From the NCBI GenBank assembly GCA_002049455.2, contig KV918954.1, positions 1 to 64,000 of the forward strand: 64,000 bases of DNA, read 5' to 3'. Numbering within the stretch: position 1 is the stretch's first letter; every line of letters begins with the position of its first letter. Below are positions 20,298 to 30,533 of the stretch, in pieces. The stretch is from Porphyra umbilicalis. Lineage: Eukaryota; Rhodophyta; Bangiophyceae; Bangiales; Bangiaceae. The notes under the pieces were generated by a model, which had not been told where the DNA came from, ran no database searches, and saw nothing but the letters and a program-made list of their open reading frames with translations. The translations under genes and the position numbers were made by a program.

Positions 20298-20818
20298 GCC
20301 TCGGTGCTAACCGGCCTGAAGGTGTGAACCCCACCCCCACGCTCGGCACAACGGACCCGCGTCCCGGCTTTCGCCGTGTCGTCGGGGTAGTCAAACCCCC
20401 GATGAAGGAGGCGCCACTCGGCACCGACGACGGTTGCCCCAACACGTGTTGCACGACGCACCCGCGCACCAACGGGTCTTAACCCCGACGCTCGTCGTCT
20501 GTCAACCGGCCGTCTGGCCACCACGCCGACGCCGACGCCGACTCGCCTGCGAGGGCGCGCGTACGCGCAAGCGCCGGTCGGGCCCGCAACGTCAGCTGCC
20601 CGCCACCCACGCCCACGCATGTGTGGCGGGACGGTCGCGACCGACGACGGCGAACCGCCACCTCCCCCCAATCGGGACTGGGCGGCGCGCCCCCCCCCCA
20701 CGGCTCCCGCCGCCTGGGCGGCTGCGCCCGCGCCGGCCCGTAAGAGGCCGCGATCGCCCAATCGGGTTTCACCATCCTCGGATCTCACCGGGACGGTTCG
20801 AATCTCGCGTTGGAGGTA

Positions 20819-21204
20819 TGTAGCATATCACTGCTACCAATTGCCAATTAGGCACGAGTAGCCCCCTTGACTGGCCGAATCCACGGATGTGTGTGACTCG
20901 GCTTGTGGCACGCCCTTTGGGGGGTTACTTCTGCATTGTTTATTTTTTATTGCTTGCCTGTCTTATCTGTCTGCCGGCACTCATTACGATCGCTTGATCG
21001 GATGGTCGATCGACCAGTGCCGTTGTTTGTATTAAACCACCGTGGGTCCGGGGTCGCCGTCGTGGGCACCACCCGGCTCCCCATCGGATGCCCTTCAACA
21101 AAAGGTCTTTCTTCCTCGCCGCGACGGCGATAGAACTCGCTTTATTGCTTGGCTACGGTCGGTCTCAGTACACTGGTAATTGAACTAACGTTATTAATAC
21201 CACA
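20819..21204 (+). repeat. 3' LTR
   Basis: 386 bp, 98.7% identical to the 5' LTR, and followed by the target duplication GCGAC at 21205-21209. Confidence 0.97.
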
Positions 21205-24200
21205 GCGACGGGAGGGTGGGGCGTGGGCGGGTCGAACAGCTTTTGGCGGAGAGGCACGCAGCTTGCGGCCGTGAGGGGGGACGTGGCGAAGACGTGACGC
21301 GACCACCGCGGTAGCGGCGGCGAGAAACGCCGCGGCCGCCGCAATGGCGACGGCAGAGGCGTTCTCGGCGGCGTCCACGACGGCCGCCGCCGCCGCCGCT
21401 GTCGCTGCCGTCGCCAGCGACACCGCGGACGCAGCCAACACCTCCTCCGCCGCCGCTTCCCCCGCCGATGACGTGACTGCCGGCAGCAGGTGGGCTAAAT
21501 CTCGGCCGGTCAGTCCGCCGGGCGTCGAGGGGCTTCCGAAGGCGCCGGCGCCGGAGGCGGCCACGACCGCCGCCATAGGCGCGCGGCTGACCTGCCGAAG
21601 ACCGGTTTTGTTCTGGGAGAGGGAGGCGGAGGGAGGGCCACTCGGCAAGCGACGGGGCGACTGCGACGCTGCCGCCGGCGCCGCCGGGAGGCGGTAAGGG
21701 GGGGTGGGTGGGGGGGGAGGACAGGGGATCCAGGACTGACCGGGGAGGGGTGGGGAAGACAAACTGCGGGCCCAGCCCCCACCCTCTGCCGCCGCCGCCT
21801 CCTCCATCACCGCACAAGCCGGCCGCCCGTTCCCAACTCGCATTGCATTGGTGGTCGTGGCCACTGCGCCGCCGCTGGCATGGCCGCTTCCCCCCCCCCC
21901 GCCATCGCTGTTGCGGCGGCGATCGTGCCGTTCGCCGCACGGCCGCCGCCTTTCCCCACAAAATCTTAACTACCGCCGCCAACGCCACCGCCACCGCTAC
22001 AGCCGCTGCCGCCACCACGGCCTCCGCCAGGCGCTCGTCCTTTGACTGTCCGGCATCGGCGGCGGTGGCCGGCGTGCCCCCGCCGTCACGGCCCCCCCTC
22101 CCTTCCCCCCCGCCATCGCGGTTGCGGCAGCGAACGCGTGGACCGCCGCACGGCCGCCGGCCCCCCCGACACAAGCTCAGCGTCTGTTGCCGCCGCGACG
22201 ATCAACTCCTCCGCGCGTCGCCCGTCACCTGCCCGCCCCGTGCTTGCAGCGGCGGCGACCGTCCCGTAGGCGGTACGGTACTCCCCCGCCCCCGCAGCCA
22301 TCGCGTTGGCGTCGGATATTTTCCAGCCCGCAGCGAGGCGTCCGCGCCAGCCGCTAACTGCGCGGCGTCCGCCGCTGCCGCCAGTGCTGCCGCCTCCGCC
22401 GCCACCGCCGCCGCCACGGCAACCACCGCCCTTTTCGGCCGCCCGCCCTCCGCCCTCGCCGCGGCGGGGTCGGCTGCCGCTATTCCGCCAGCAGCATGAC
22501 CGCCCGCCTTCCCGCCGCCGTCGCGGTGGCGGCGGCGGTTCTGCGTTTGGTCGCACGGCTGCCACCCCCCCCCTGGAAGCTCGGCAACCGCCGCCGTTTT
22601 CAGCACCAACCCCACTGTCCGCCAACTGTCACCCGTGCGCTCCTTGCTTGCCGCCGTGGCGACCGTCCCGCCGGCGGTGCGCCAATCCCCCGCCTCAGCC
22701 ACGATCGCGGCGGCGGCGACCATCGTCTGGCCCGCAGCACGGCGACGGCGCCATCCACCGCCTGCGCGGCGACCGCCGCTGCCACCGCTGCCACCGCCAC
22801 AGCCGCCGCCGTGACCACCACCGCCCCCGACGGCCGCTCGCGCCCCGCCTGCGCGGCATTGGCGTCGGTGGCCACCGTGCCGCCGGCAGCATAGCCGCCC
22901 TTCCCCCGCCGCCGTGGCGGTTGAGGGGGCGATTCTGCGTTCGGCCGCACGGACGCCGCCCCCCCCCCTGCAAGCTCGGCCACCGCCCCCGTCGCAACCA
23001 CCACCGCATTCGTCCGCCAGCTGTCACCCGCCATCCCTTTTGTTGTCCGCGGCGGCGCCCGTGCAGCCGGCGGCGCGGCCGCGCCCTTCCCCCGCCGGCA
23101 TTGAGGCGGCGGTGGCTATCGCAGGGTTGGGAGCGCGACCGCCGAGCCGCTCTCCGCTAGCGGGGGGACAGCCGCTGCCGCCACCATAGCCGCCGTCGCC
23201 GAAGCCGCCGCGGCCACCGCCGCCGCCACCGCCGCCGCGGCCACCACAGTACCGGCCGGCAACTCGTTTTCCGCTCGCCCCACATCGGCGACGATGATGA
23301 CCGTGCCGCCGCCGGCACGGCCGTCCCCCCCCCTTCTCGCCATCGCTGTGGCAGCGGCGATGTTGCGGTCTGGCGCACAGCCGCCACTACACCCGCGACT
23401 TCGGCGACCGCCGCCCCCAGCATTACCGCCGACTCCGCCCACCGGCGGTCCCCCGCCCGCCCCCTGTCGGGCGCGGCGCCGGCCATCCCGCCGGGCGGCA
23501 CGGCCGCGCCCCCCTTCCGTCGCCATTGCGGCAGCGGTGGCTGTCGCGGGGTCGGGAGCGTAGCCGCCGTGCCGCACCCCGAGAACTCGGCTACCGCCGC
23601 CTCCACCGTCACCGGCTTCGGTGATGACCGTGACGCCGCCGGCACGGCCGCCCCCCCCCCCCGACGCCATCGCGGTGGCGGCGGCGATATTGCGGTCTGG
23701 CGCGCAGCCGCCGCCCCGCCCGCGAGGTCGGCGACCGCCGCCCCCAGCATCACCGACGCCTCCGCCCACCGGCCGTCCCCCGCCCGCCCCTTGTCGGGTG
23801 CGGCGGCGACCGTCCCGCCGGGAGGCACGGCGGCGCCCACCCCCCGCAGCCATTGCGGCGAGAGTGGCTGTCGCAGGGTCGGTAGCGTAGCCGCCGCGCC
23901 GCTTCCCGACACTGCGGCTACCGCCGCCGCCACCGTCACCGCCTTCGCCGCCACCGCTGCGGCGGCCATTACCGTCCCAGCCGGCCGCCCGTCCCCCGCT
24001 CGCCCCACGTCGGCGGCGGTTACCGCCGTGCCGCCGCCAGAACGGCCGTCCCCCCCCGCCTAGCCATTGAGGTGGCGGCATTAACGGTGCCGTCTGGCGC
24101 ATAGCCGCCGCCCCGCCCGGAAGTCGGCGATAGCCGCCACCAGCAACACCGCCGCCACCGCCCACCGGCCGTCCCCCACCCGCCTCTTGTCGGGCGCAGC

Positions 24201-24770
24201 AGCGACCGTCCCGCCGGGCGGCGCAAAAGCGCCCCTCCGCCGCCGCCATTGCGGCGGCGGTGGCTGTCGCAGGGTCGGGAGTGCTGCCGCGGCGCCGCGC
24301 CCCGCTAGCGCGGCGGCCGCCACCGCCGCTATTTCCGCCGCCGCCGTCGACGCTGCCACCCCTGCCGCAGCCATCACCGCCCCGGCCGGCCGCCAGTCCC
24401 CCGCTCGCCCCACGGCGGCGGCGATGACCACCGTGCCGCCGCCGGCACGGCCATTCCCCCCCCCTTCGGCCATCGCGTTGGCGGCCGCGATCGTCCGGTC
24501 GGAAGCCCCTACCCCCACAAGCTTGGTGGCTGCACCCGCCGCAACCGCCGCTGCAGCCGCCGCCACCGCCACTGCCGCCACCGCCGTCGCCGCCATTCCC
24601 TCCCCCGCGCCCTCACCGCCGCCGTGTCACCACAGCCCCCGCCCGCCGCCGGTTCGCCGCTCGCCCCACGTCAGCGGCGGTGGCCGCTGTGCCGCCGCCG
24701 GCACGGCCGTTCCCCCTGCGCCCGCCATCATGGTGGCGGTGGCCATCGTGCGGTCGGCGGCACTGATAAA
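21205..24770. repeat. Degenerate GCC-rich tandem repeat block
   Basis: A 3.5-kb pyrimidine-skewed block of GCC/GCCACC-type sequence. From about 23290 a higher-order unit is visible: the phrase CCGTGCCGCCGCCGGCACGG recurs in variants near 23300, 23628, 24022, 24435 and 24685. Each copy except the last is followed by CGCCATCGCNGTGGCGGC-like blocks and GCGGTCTGGCGC, with spacing about 250-415 bp. Looser units occur from 22240. The whole block is open in several frames on both strands, giving Ala/Pro/Arg- or Gly/Arg-rich peptides. This is a composition effect, so I call no gene. Confidence 0.8.
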
Positions 24771-26013
24771 TACAAAATTCGTCCTCAGCACACCAATTGC
24801 TCGTAGTTTCCGTAGGAATTTGAGATATTTTCTCTCCGTCGTGGCGAACATCCTCATCTGGGCCTCCTCTTCCAGCTCGATCGCCGATAAAAACGTCCAC
24901 CCCCCCTCCCTCGGACTGCTCGGCACATGGACACCGCCATCACAGGCAGCCATCGATACGAACAGAACTTTCACTCAGTGTCTGGATCTGTATCACATGG
25001 TGTGGATTTGGATCCTTTGATCTGATACTTGCAATCGCGATCTTTCGCTCGATCATCGGCCACTTCGAGTCTCTCGTGCATCCCAGCGGGTTGGTGTGCC
25101 CAGGTGTGAAGAGCGGGGGAGCGGTTGGCGGGGGAGGGAGTGATGGCTGGGGGGAATGGGGGCGGCTTGGAGGGGGGCGAATGGCGGAGGGGACGGCTGA
25201 GGAGGGGGGGGCGGTGGCAGGGGCGGGAAGGGATGGCAGCGAGGAAGGAGGGGTGGCAGGAGGGGGAAGAGGGGTCGCTACGCTGGCTGTCCATTCGGCG
25301 ACCGCGTAGGGGGCGGGGGGGGCACGCTGGCCCAGCCGGCCATGGAGAAATGTGGGTTAGCGCGTCGTTCTTCAAGCAAAGAAGAGGGGACGGTGCGCTC
25401 TGAACGTGCCGAGTGCCGAGAGGGGAGGCAAAGTGGGCGCTTCGGATAGAGCGAGACGGTGCGCGGCAGGCGCTGCAGAGATCTCCGACGCGGAAAAGCC
25501 TTTTGCAGCAGCTTCATGCGCCCATTTTCTCACGGGGGGGGGGTGTGCGTCCCCTTCAGGGGGCCTCTGGCAGATTGATGATGACGGCTGGTGACATTAG
25601 GGAGGGGAAACGGTGGGGGGAAGGACGACAACGAACGACGCGCAGACTCCTCTTCACAGCACAGCCGGTGCAGCAATGCCAGCCCATTCATCGGCCAACG
25701 TGGCGCCAAGCAAGGGGCTCGAATGTCCGCACGAGCGACTCCTGAAGAAACTTCTTCCTCGAAAGCATGCTGTGAGCTGCTGTAGGATTCCACAGCAACC
25801 CATAGCATGCCTAAGCAGGGAAAATGAAACACGAGGCGCGAGCCTGGCCAATCACGGGTCCACGATTGCAGCCGATTCGGCAGATGTCGACGACGGCTGA
25901 TCACAGCCAGGCACAGCAGGCAACAGCGTCCCACAGCAAATCTGAACAAGCCGGAAAATCTGTCTCCGCCGCAGCACCTATCATCTGTCGGATCAGAAAA
26001 CTGTTCACCGTCC
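24771..26013. other. No gene seen
   Basis: The sequence leaves the GCC-rich block at about 24770 and becomes mixed. Bases 25090-25320 are G-rich on the plus strand (GGGGGA-type). The rest has short overlapping open frames without protein character. Confidence 0.4.
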
Positions 26014-27710
26014 TCACATGCGGCCTGATCCCGCAGCGTTGCGGGGATCTAGAGTCACCATACATCTACAGCCAATCACATGTTTAGGAAAGTGCTGACA
26101 GAGGATGGAATTATGTACAAGTTTGCTGTGACTTGCTGTGAGCGTTTCTCGGATCCGATCATTCTTAGGCGACGCGCCATAAGAGCGTCTCCACCAATGG
26201 ATCCAAACACCCAAACGCCTAAACGTGGCACGGTTTTGCCAAACGGGCATTGGCGGCTGTGATGCGATCCAAAACTAGGGTGTGACGGTCCAAAAATTGA
26301 CCATCCTCACATACTCTAGTCGCCTAATCGACCTCGTGCCCATGACACGCGATTGCTCTAGTTTTGGATCTCCAACGGCAGGGCCAGTCCAAACGGGCCC
26401 GTTTGGCGGCGCGCCACTCCAAACAAACCTGTTTGGATGCGCCCTTAACCGTTTGGCCATCCCCTGGTTCCATTTTGTGTCAACCTTCGCCAAAGGAAAT
26501 CGTGACCCGTGGCATAAAAACAGTGATATGGCGATGGGCCATCCACTGAGATTCTTTGTCGGGCATTCGTGGATGGTCTGTCGGCCACAAAAGAGGTCCA
26601 CCCATAGTGAGCATCCAGGGGAGCCCAAGATTGAGACGTGACCTTCTTTGTTTTGGATCGACGTTTGGACAGCCAGTGACCGGGCCACACGTTGGGCACT
26701 CGTGACGTTTGGCTTTGGCTTTTGGCTCCATTGGTGGAGACGCTGTAATGCCAGCATCGAGATGCACGGTCGTGAAGATAAGTGGAAGAGGGAAAATCGC
26801 TGCTTATGGGGGCTCGATCTTGCCGTGTGGTCCGCAATTGTCGACGAAAAGGACACAGGATAGCCAAGTTCTTGCCCGGACGGCCGGTACAAAGATGGTA
26901 TCAAACTATTTCTCGTACACGTCACCATCCATTCAGAAAGACGGTGGCGATATGTAGGAAAAAGGGCACGGGGCTCGTGGGGATCTAAAGCACTAGGGAA
27001 CAGCCACATTTCCAATGACTGCTACTGGGATCTGGTGAGAACACGAAGCGTTGACTGCAAGCACCAGGGTCACGCCATCCTTGTTTTTCATGGCCTTGCT
27101 ACCCCTAGCCCGTCGTCTGCTGCCCGCCGCAGCGTGGGCGCGGTTTAGGAGACACCCACAGTAGAGACCGGTCTCGTTTCCATCATCAATCTGCTGCGGA
27201 ACGAACGGATCGAGTTGAACTCGGTTGTCCTCCCTCCAGTGTCGCGAGGCCTCCAAGTCAGGCGCTGCCGACCCGCCGGTACCCCAGAGGGAGAAATTCA
27301 CGAGGTTGCACCGTCTCGCTCACCGGCATACAAGGCCCGCGGGCGCTGAGAATCCCATGACTTCGAGGCTGGCCGCCATCATCTCCGCTCGCTTGCGCAA
27401 CACCGCCATCGTCAGGAGCAGGGATTGTGCTCCCAGCACGGCTCGAAGGTTTTTCCACTGCCGTACTTTAAGTTCAACGTCCGAAAAAGTAGATCGTAGG
27501 AGCCGGCTAGTAGTCCCGAGATTTTCCGTAGAAGGCGTGCGGAGGGTCTCACGTTGACGCCACGCATTTTGAATGGATGATTCCGAGAAAGACTTTGGAA
27601 ATGCTTCTTTGATATCGGCCCACGTCAAATACACTCCCAAATCCTTTATCTCAACTATCTTGAGCTTTTTATTGATAGTTAACGATTGATGCGGCTTGCG
27701 CGTCGTACCA
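26014..27710 (-). mobile_element. Pogo-like (Tc1/mariner) transposase relic
   Basis: On the minus strand, 27710-27320 encodes a psq-type helix-turn-helix (SLTINKKLKIVEIK...ESSIQNAW) and a CENP-B-like second DNA-binding domain (ELKVRQWKNLRAVLG...MAASLEVMGFSA). The DDE_1 catalytic core follows: NETGLYCGCL where pogo proteins have DETGL, DGVTLVLAVNASCS, VIGNVAVP, then VDNCGPHGK and HLDAGI. The core is spread over different frames with several stops and indels, and the first catalytic Asp is Asn, so it is dead. A 563-bp MITE interrupts it right after LDAGI; the coding continues beyond as ARRLRMIGS. The open frame extends upstream to 28123 as a Pro/Ala-rich stretch that may be its N-terminus. Confidence 0.8.
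26183..26745. mobile_element. PIF/Harbinger-like MITE inside the pogo relic
   Basis: Non-autonomous 563-bp element with terminal inverted repeats GAGCGTCTCCACCAATGG (26183-26200) and the reverse complement of CAGCGTCTCCACCAATGG at the right end. It is flanked by the 3-bp duplication TAA at 26180-26182 and 26746-26748. A 3-bp TWA duplication is typical of PIF/Harbinger. It carries internal short palindromes such as CCAAACGGGCCCGTTTGG near 26390 and no coding capacity. Confidence 0.8.
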
Positions 27711-28123
27711 GGGCCGCCCCTCGTTGCTTGCGGAGGAGGGCGAGTCACGACCGGCCATAAGATTTTGTTTGAAGACACGGCTGCGGCGGATGCCGCGGAT
27801 GCGGCAATGTCGATCGCGTGTCGTGTCTCCCGCGACGGGGTCGGACGGACTTCCTGCACCACCGCTTGAGCTGCTGCCTTGCCCGTAGCGCTGACAGCTG
27901 GTTCACGCTGGTGGCTGACGCCAACTTGATCAGCCGTCGGGCAGGCATGCAGGGCCCTGATGGCGGTTGAGAGTGGTAGGGGTGCAGTCATGGGTGGGGG
28001 TGTGAGTGGCGACGGTGGGGCAAGACCTCGGGACACCATAGCGCCTGGGGAGAAGGACGCGAGCAGTCGACCAGAGGTCCTGTGGCAGTGACGGTGCTGG
28101 ATACGGGGACGAGGACGGTGCAC
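27711..28123 (-). CDS. Pro/Ala-rich N-terminal extension of pogo relic
   Basis: This continues in frame with the DNA-binding domains of the pogo-like transposase to an ATG at 28123. It is Pro-, Ala- and Ser-rich with no recognisable fold. A more conservative start would be the methionine in the PPPMTAPLPL stretch. It may be a disordered N-terminus or a fortuitous open frame. Confidence 0.35.
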
Positions 28124-28357
28124 TGCGGTGGCCTGCTGTGACCAGGTAACGACGGCAGACTACTCATGAAGAATATGTAGACCGAGTCTACTACAAAACA
28201 TATCTAATCAGGAGCGATCGTGGGACGTCATTGGGGTCGATCACATGGAACTGCTATCGAGTTGTGCTCACTTCTAAAGCAGGGTACCTTATAAGCGGGA
28301 CACATACATATGCGCAATGAATGTACACATGGTTCTCGGCAGACAAATCTGTCGTGT

Positions 28358-28806
28358 TGCAGACCTCCAAGAAATGCCGTTCCAGAGTGGTTACAGTCAT
28401 TTGACGGCGTAGGTAGAGAACTGGAAGGGCTAGGAACTACGTGAGCTCCTTTCACAGTTTCCTCAGGCAGCTCTGCGCACTGGAAACGCAGATTAGGATC
28501 TGAAGAATTCTGAACAAATGTATTAGTCTCAAGAGAAATCACAGATCTGGCACTGAACCCTCTCTATTCCCTCTTCAGGCCCAAGCATGCGGACCGAAAT
28601 TTTCGAGAAACCTCACTGTGGATTGCCATGGCTCGGCGTGACTTCTGTAAGACGAGTTGATTGGCTTGCAAGATTTCTGGCGGAAGCTCTCAGCCAATGC
28701 TGTGATCGTGGCTTGTCGAGCAGCAAGTTTGACTTCTTTTTCACGCTGTGTCGTCGGCTCTGCCTCCCTTTTCTCTGCAACCGCCATTTTTTTTGGAGGT
28801 GAGCAA
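28358..28806. repeat. Dispersed repeat, copy 1 (~450 bp)
   Basis: Roughly 70-80% identical, in the same orientation, to 35026-35470. Shared blocks include TTGATTGGCTTGCAAGAT, GATCGTGGCTTGTCGA, CTCTTCAGGCCCAAG and CGCCTCCCTTTTCT-like sequence. The copies differ by many substitutions and small indels, so the family is old. No terminal inverted repeats were found. Confidence 0.85.
28575..28787 (-). CDS. 70-residue frame in dispersed repeat copy 1
   Basis: It starts at an ATG in a good purine context (AAAAAAAATGGCG) and encodes MAVAEKREAEPTTQREKEVK..., a charged helix-forming segment, followed by a Ser/Arg-rich part and the end FLENFGPHAWA. The matching stretch in copy 2 retains KREAEP, RQATI and an ending like it but is interrupted. 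This suggests a once-coding stretch, perhaps an exon of a larger element gene. The function is unknown. Confidence 0.3.
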   Translation of the reverse strand: MAVAEKREAEPTTQREKEVKLAARQATITALAESFRQKSCKPINSSYRSHAEPWQSTVRFLENFGPHAWA

Positions 28807-30533
28807 TGGATTAGTGTCCAGAACGATTGTTGGGCGCGACATGTACTCAATACATGCAGGATTGCCGTAGAAAGCGACGTTTCTCGCGTCGAACGGATAT
28901 TTTGAAATCGTCGTATCGAAGCATATTGTCTATTCTTCTTGTATGTGCGTGATGTGGCTTCGGACCAGCCGGTGCGGAAGCATGGTTCTTCGCGCGCAGC
29001 GTCCGAATTTAAAAAACGGAGCGCCGGTGCGGTCTACGGCAGCTTGGACACATGTTCCGACACACTTTGGGCACCGGCGACGATGATCCAGTGAGCGCGC
29101 CATCCCGCTCTTGTGCTCAGGCGGCGCGACCTTGGCCAATCTCAAAGGCTGCATCACTTTCATCCGTGGTTGAGGGGCAACTACCTCAATCTATGCACTC
29201 TTCTAGTCTTAGTTAACTGTGTTTCCGACTTTCGAGGCCGCATGGTCAAGACCCGCGGCCGCCCGCGTGATGAACGACGCTGACGCGGCCGCCCAGCCCA
29301 TCTCGTCAGAGCCCCGGTGCCCTAGAAAGGCCGCTGGGACCGTGCCTGCCACTTAGCCCACCCCGCCAAGCACTATGCGTTTTTGACTTGCGGCCGCCAC
29401 CGCAGCGACCGTCGACCCAGCTTCTCAGAGAGCAGCCGTACCCCCGATCGGCGGCCGGGCCCGTTTCGCCGCCAAGCCCGCTCCGCCAAGACCTGTGCTC
29501 TTCCGACTGGCGGTCACCGCCTCAACGGCCGCCGAGCTTGCTTCGTAGAAGCCTGCGTCACTCTGATTGGCCGCCGGCAAGCAAGCAAGCGCATCCCCTA
29601 TCCAATTCAGGCCGTCACCGTCCAGTCCGAGAAGCCCCTTTCGTCAAGGCGCACCTGGGTCCACCTGGCAGCTACTTCCGGCACGGCCGCCAATCCCACT
29701 CGGTCAAACTTTGCTCTCCGCAACCCGGCGGCCGTCGCCCATGCGGCCGCCGTGTCCCCAGAGCGCGCCGCTCTATGATTCATTTGCATTGATATGTCAT
29801 ATTCTTGGCCCGTTCTGCCCGCCCAGTATCTTGGAGCGATCATCGCCACCGGGTGCCGCGCAGAAAGTATAACAGCTGCAAAAACGTACCCGCACAGCGC
29901 TGAACGGGAACCAGACAGCGCAATGGCTGCTGCCGAAGCATTTTTAGGACTTCCTGGAGAAGGGCAATTGGTGGGAGGCGCGGCAGACGAGACGGCAGCA
30001 TATGACACAGGGTCGCCAGCCGCCCTCTCGGCCGCGGCCGGCAAGGACGCCGATTGGGCTGCGCCCGACGCCACCACCACTGCCGCGGAACGACGCGCTG
30101 ACGGACATGTCGAGGCCCTCCCGCGCCGCGGCATCGCAGGCCACGGATACAACCTCGTTCAGGTCGTCCGGGGGTGGCGCGAGGGCGGCCGGGGCACGGC
30201 GGCAGGGGAGAGGGGGGGGGCAGCGCGGTGGGCGCAGCTCGACTTCGCGCGTTGCGCGCAAACGCGTGGTGCGCGTGCGTCGTGGAGGGAGGCGGTTGTC
30301 ACCGGCAGATCATTACGGGGTGGAAGGTGCTGTGACCTGATCGGCTGTGTCTCTTGACACCACGGATCTCGCGATGGGTTTGGCGCTCCCTGGAATACGT
30401 TAACCAGTTTGGCACAGCCCAAAAGATACACAATTACGTTCAAGTTGATCATCAAATATTACGAGCAAGCAAATGCGTAACAAGGCTGCGTACCTGTATA
30501 GCTAGGTTCATCTTTACCGCGGTACTCTCATGT
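28807..30533. other. No clear gene; GC-rich imperfect repeats
   Basis: From about 29250 to 29650 there are imperfect units of roughly 60 bp around CGGCCGCC and CTCCGCCAAG/CTTCGTAGAAG-like phrases, too diverged to define well. A basic Gly/Arg/Ser-rich plus frame at 30110-30340 (MSRPSRAAASQATDTT...) could be the N-terminus of a mobile-element or DNA-binding protein, but it is too short and low in complexity to name. The rest shows nothing. Confidence 0.35.

Larger units (their letters stand above)
12175..21204 (+). mobile_element. Ty3/Gypsy LTR retrotransposon, young
   Basis: The 9,030-bp element is flanked by a 5-bp target duplication GCGAC (12170-12174 and 21205-21209). It has two 386-bp LTRs beginning TG and ending CA that differ at only 5 positions (98.7% identical), so it inserted recently. 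In order it carries gag, an aspartic protease, then reverse transcriptase, RNase H and integrase, which is the Ty3/Gypsy order. About 3.2 kb follows between pol and the 3' LTR, with large reading frames on the opposite strand. No standard tRNA primer-binding site (TGG...) is evident just inside the 5' LTR, and no clear polypurine tract precedes the 3' LTR. It looks nearly whole, with perhaps two to four interruptions of its reading frames. Confidence 0.95.

Noticed and set aside
20795-20815. B-box-like GGTTCGAATC just upstream of the 3' LTR
   Set aside because: The flanking bases do not pair into a T-stem and no A-box precedes it; probably chance.
21194-24249. Long Gly/Ala/Arg-rich or Pro-rich open frames on both strands
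   Set aside because: All follow the GCC repeat; several frames are open at once, the hallmark of composition rather than coding.
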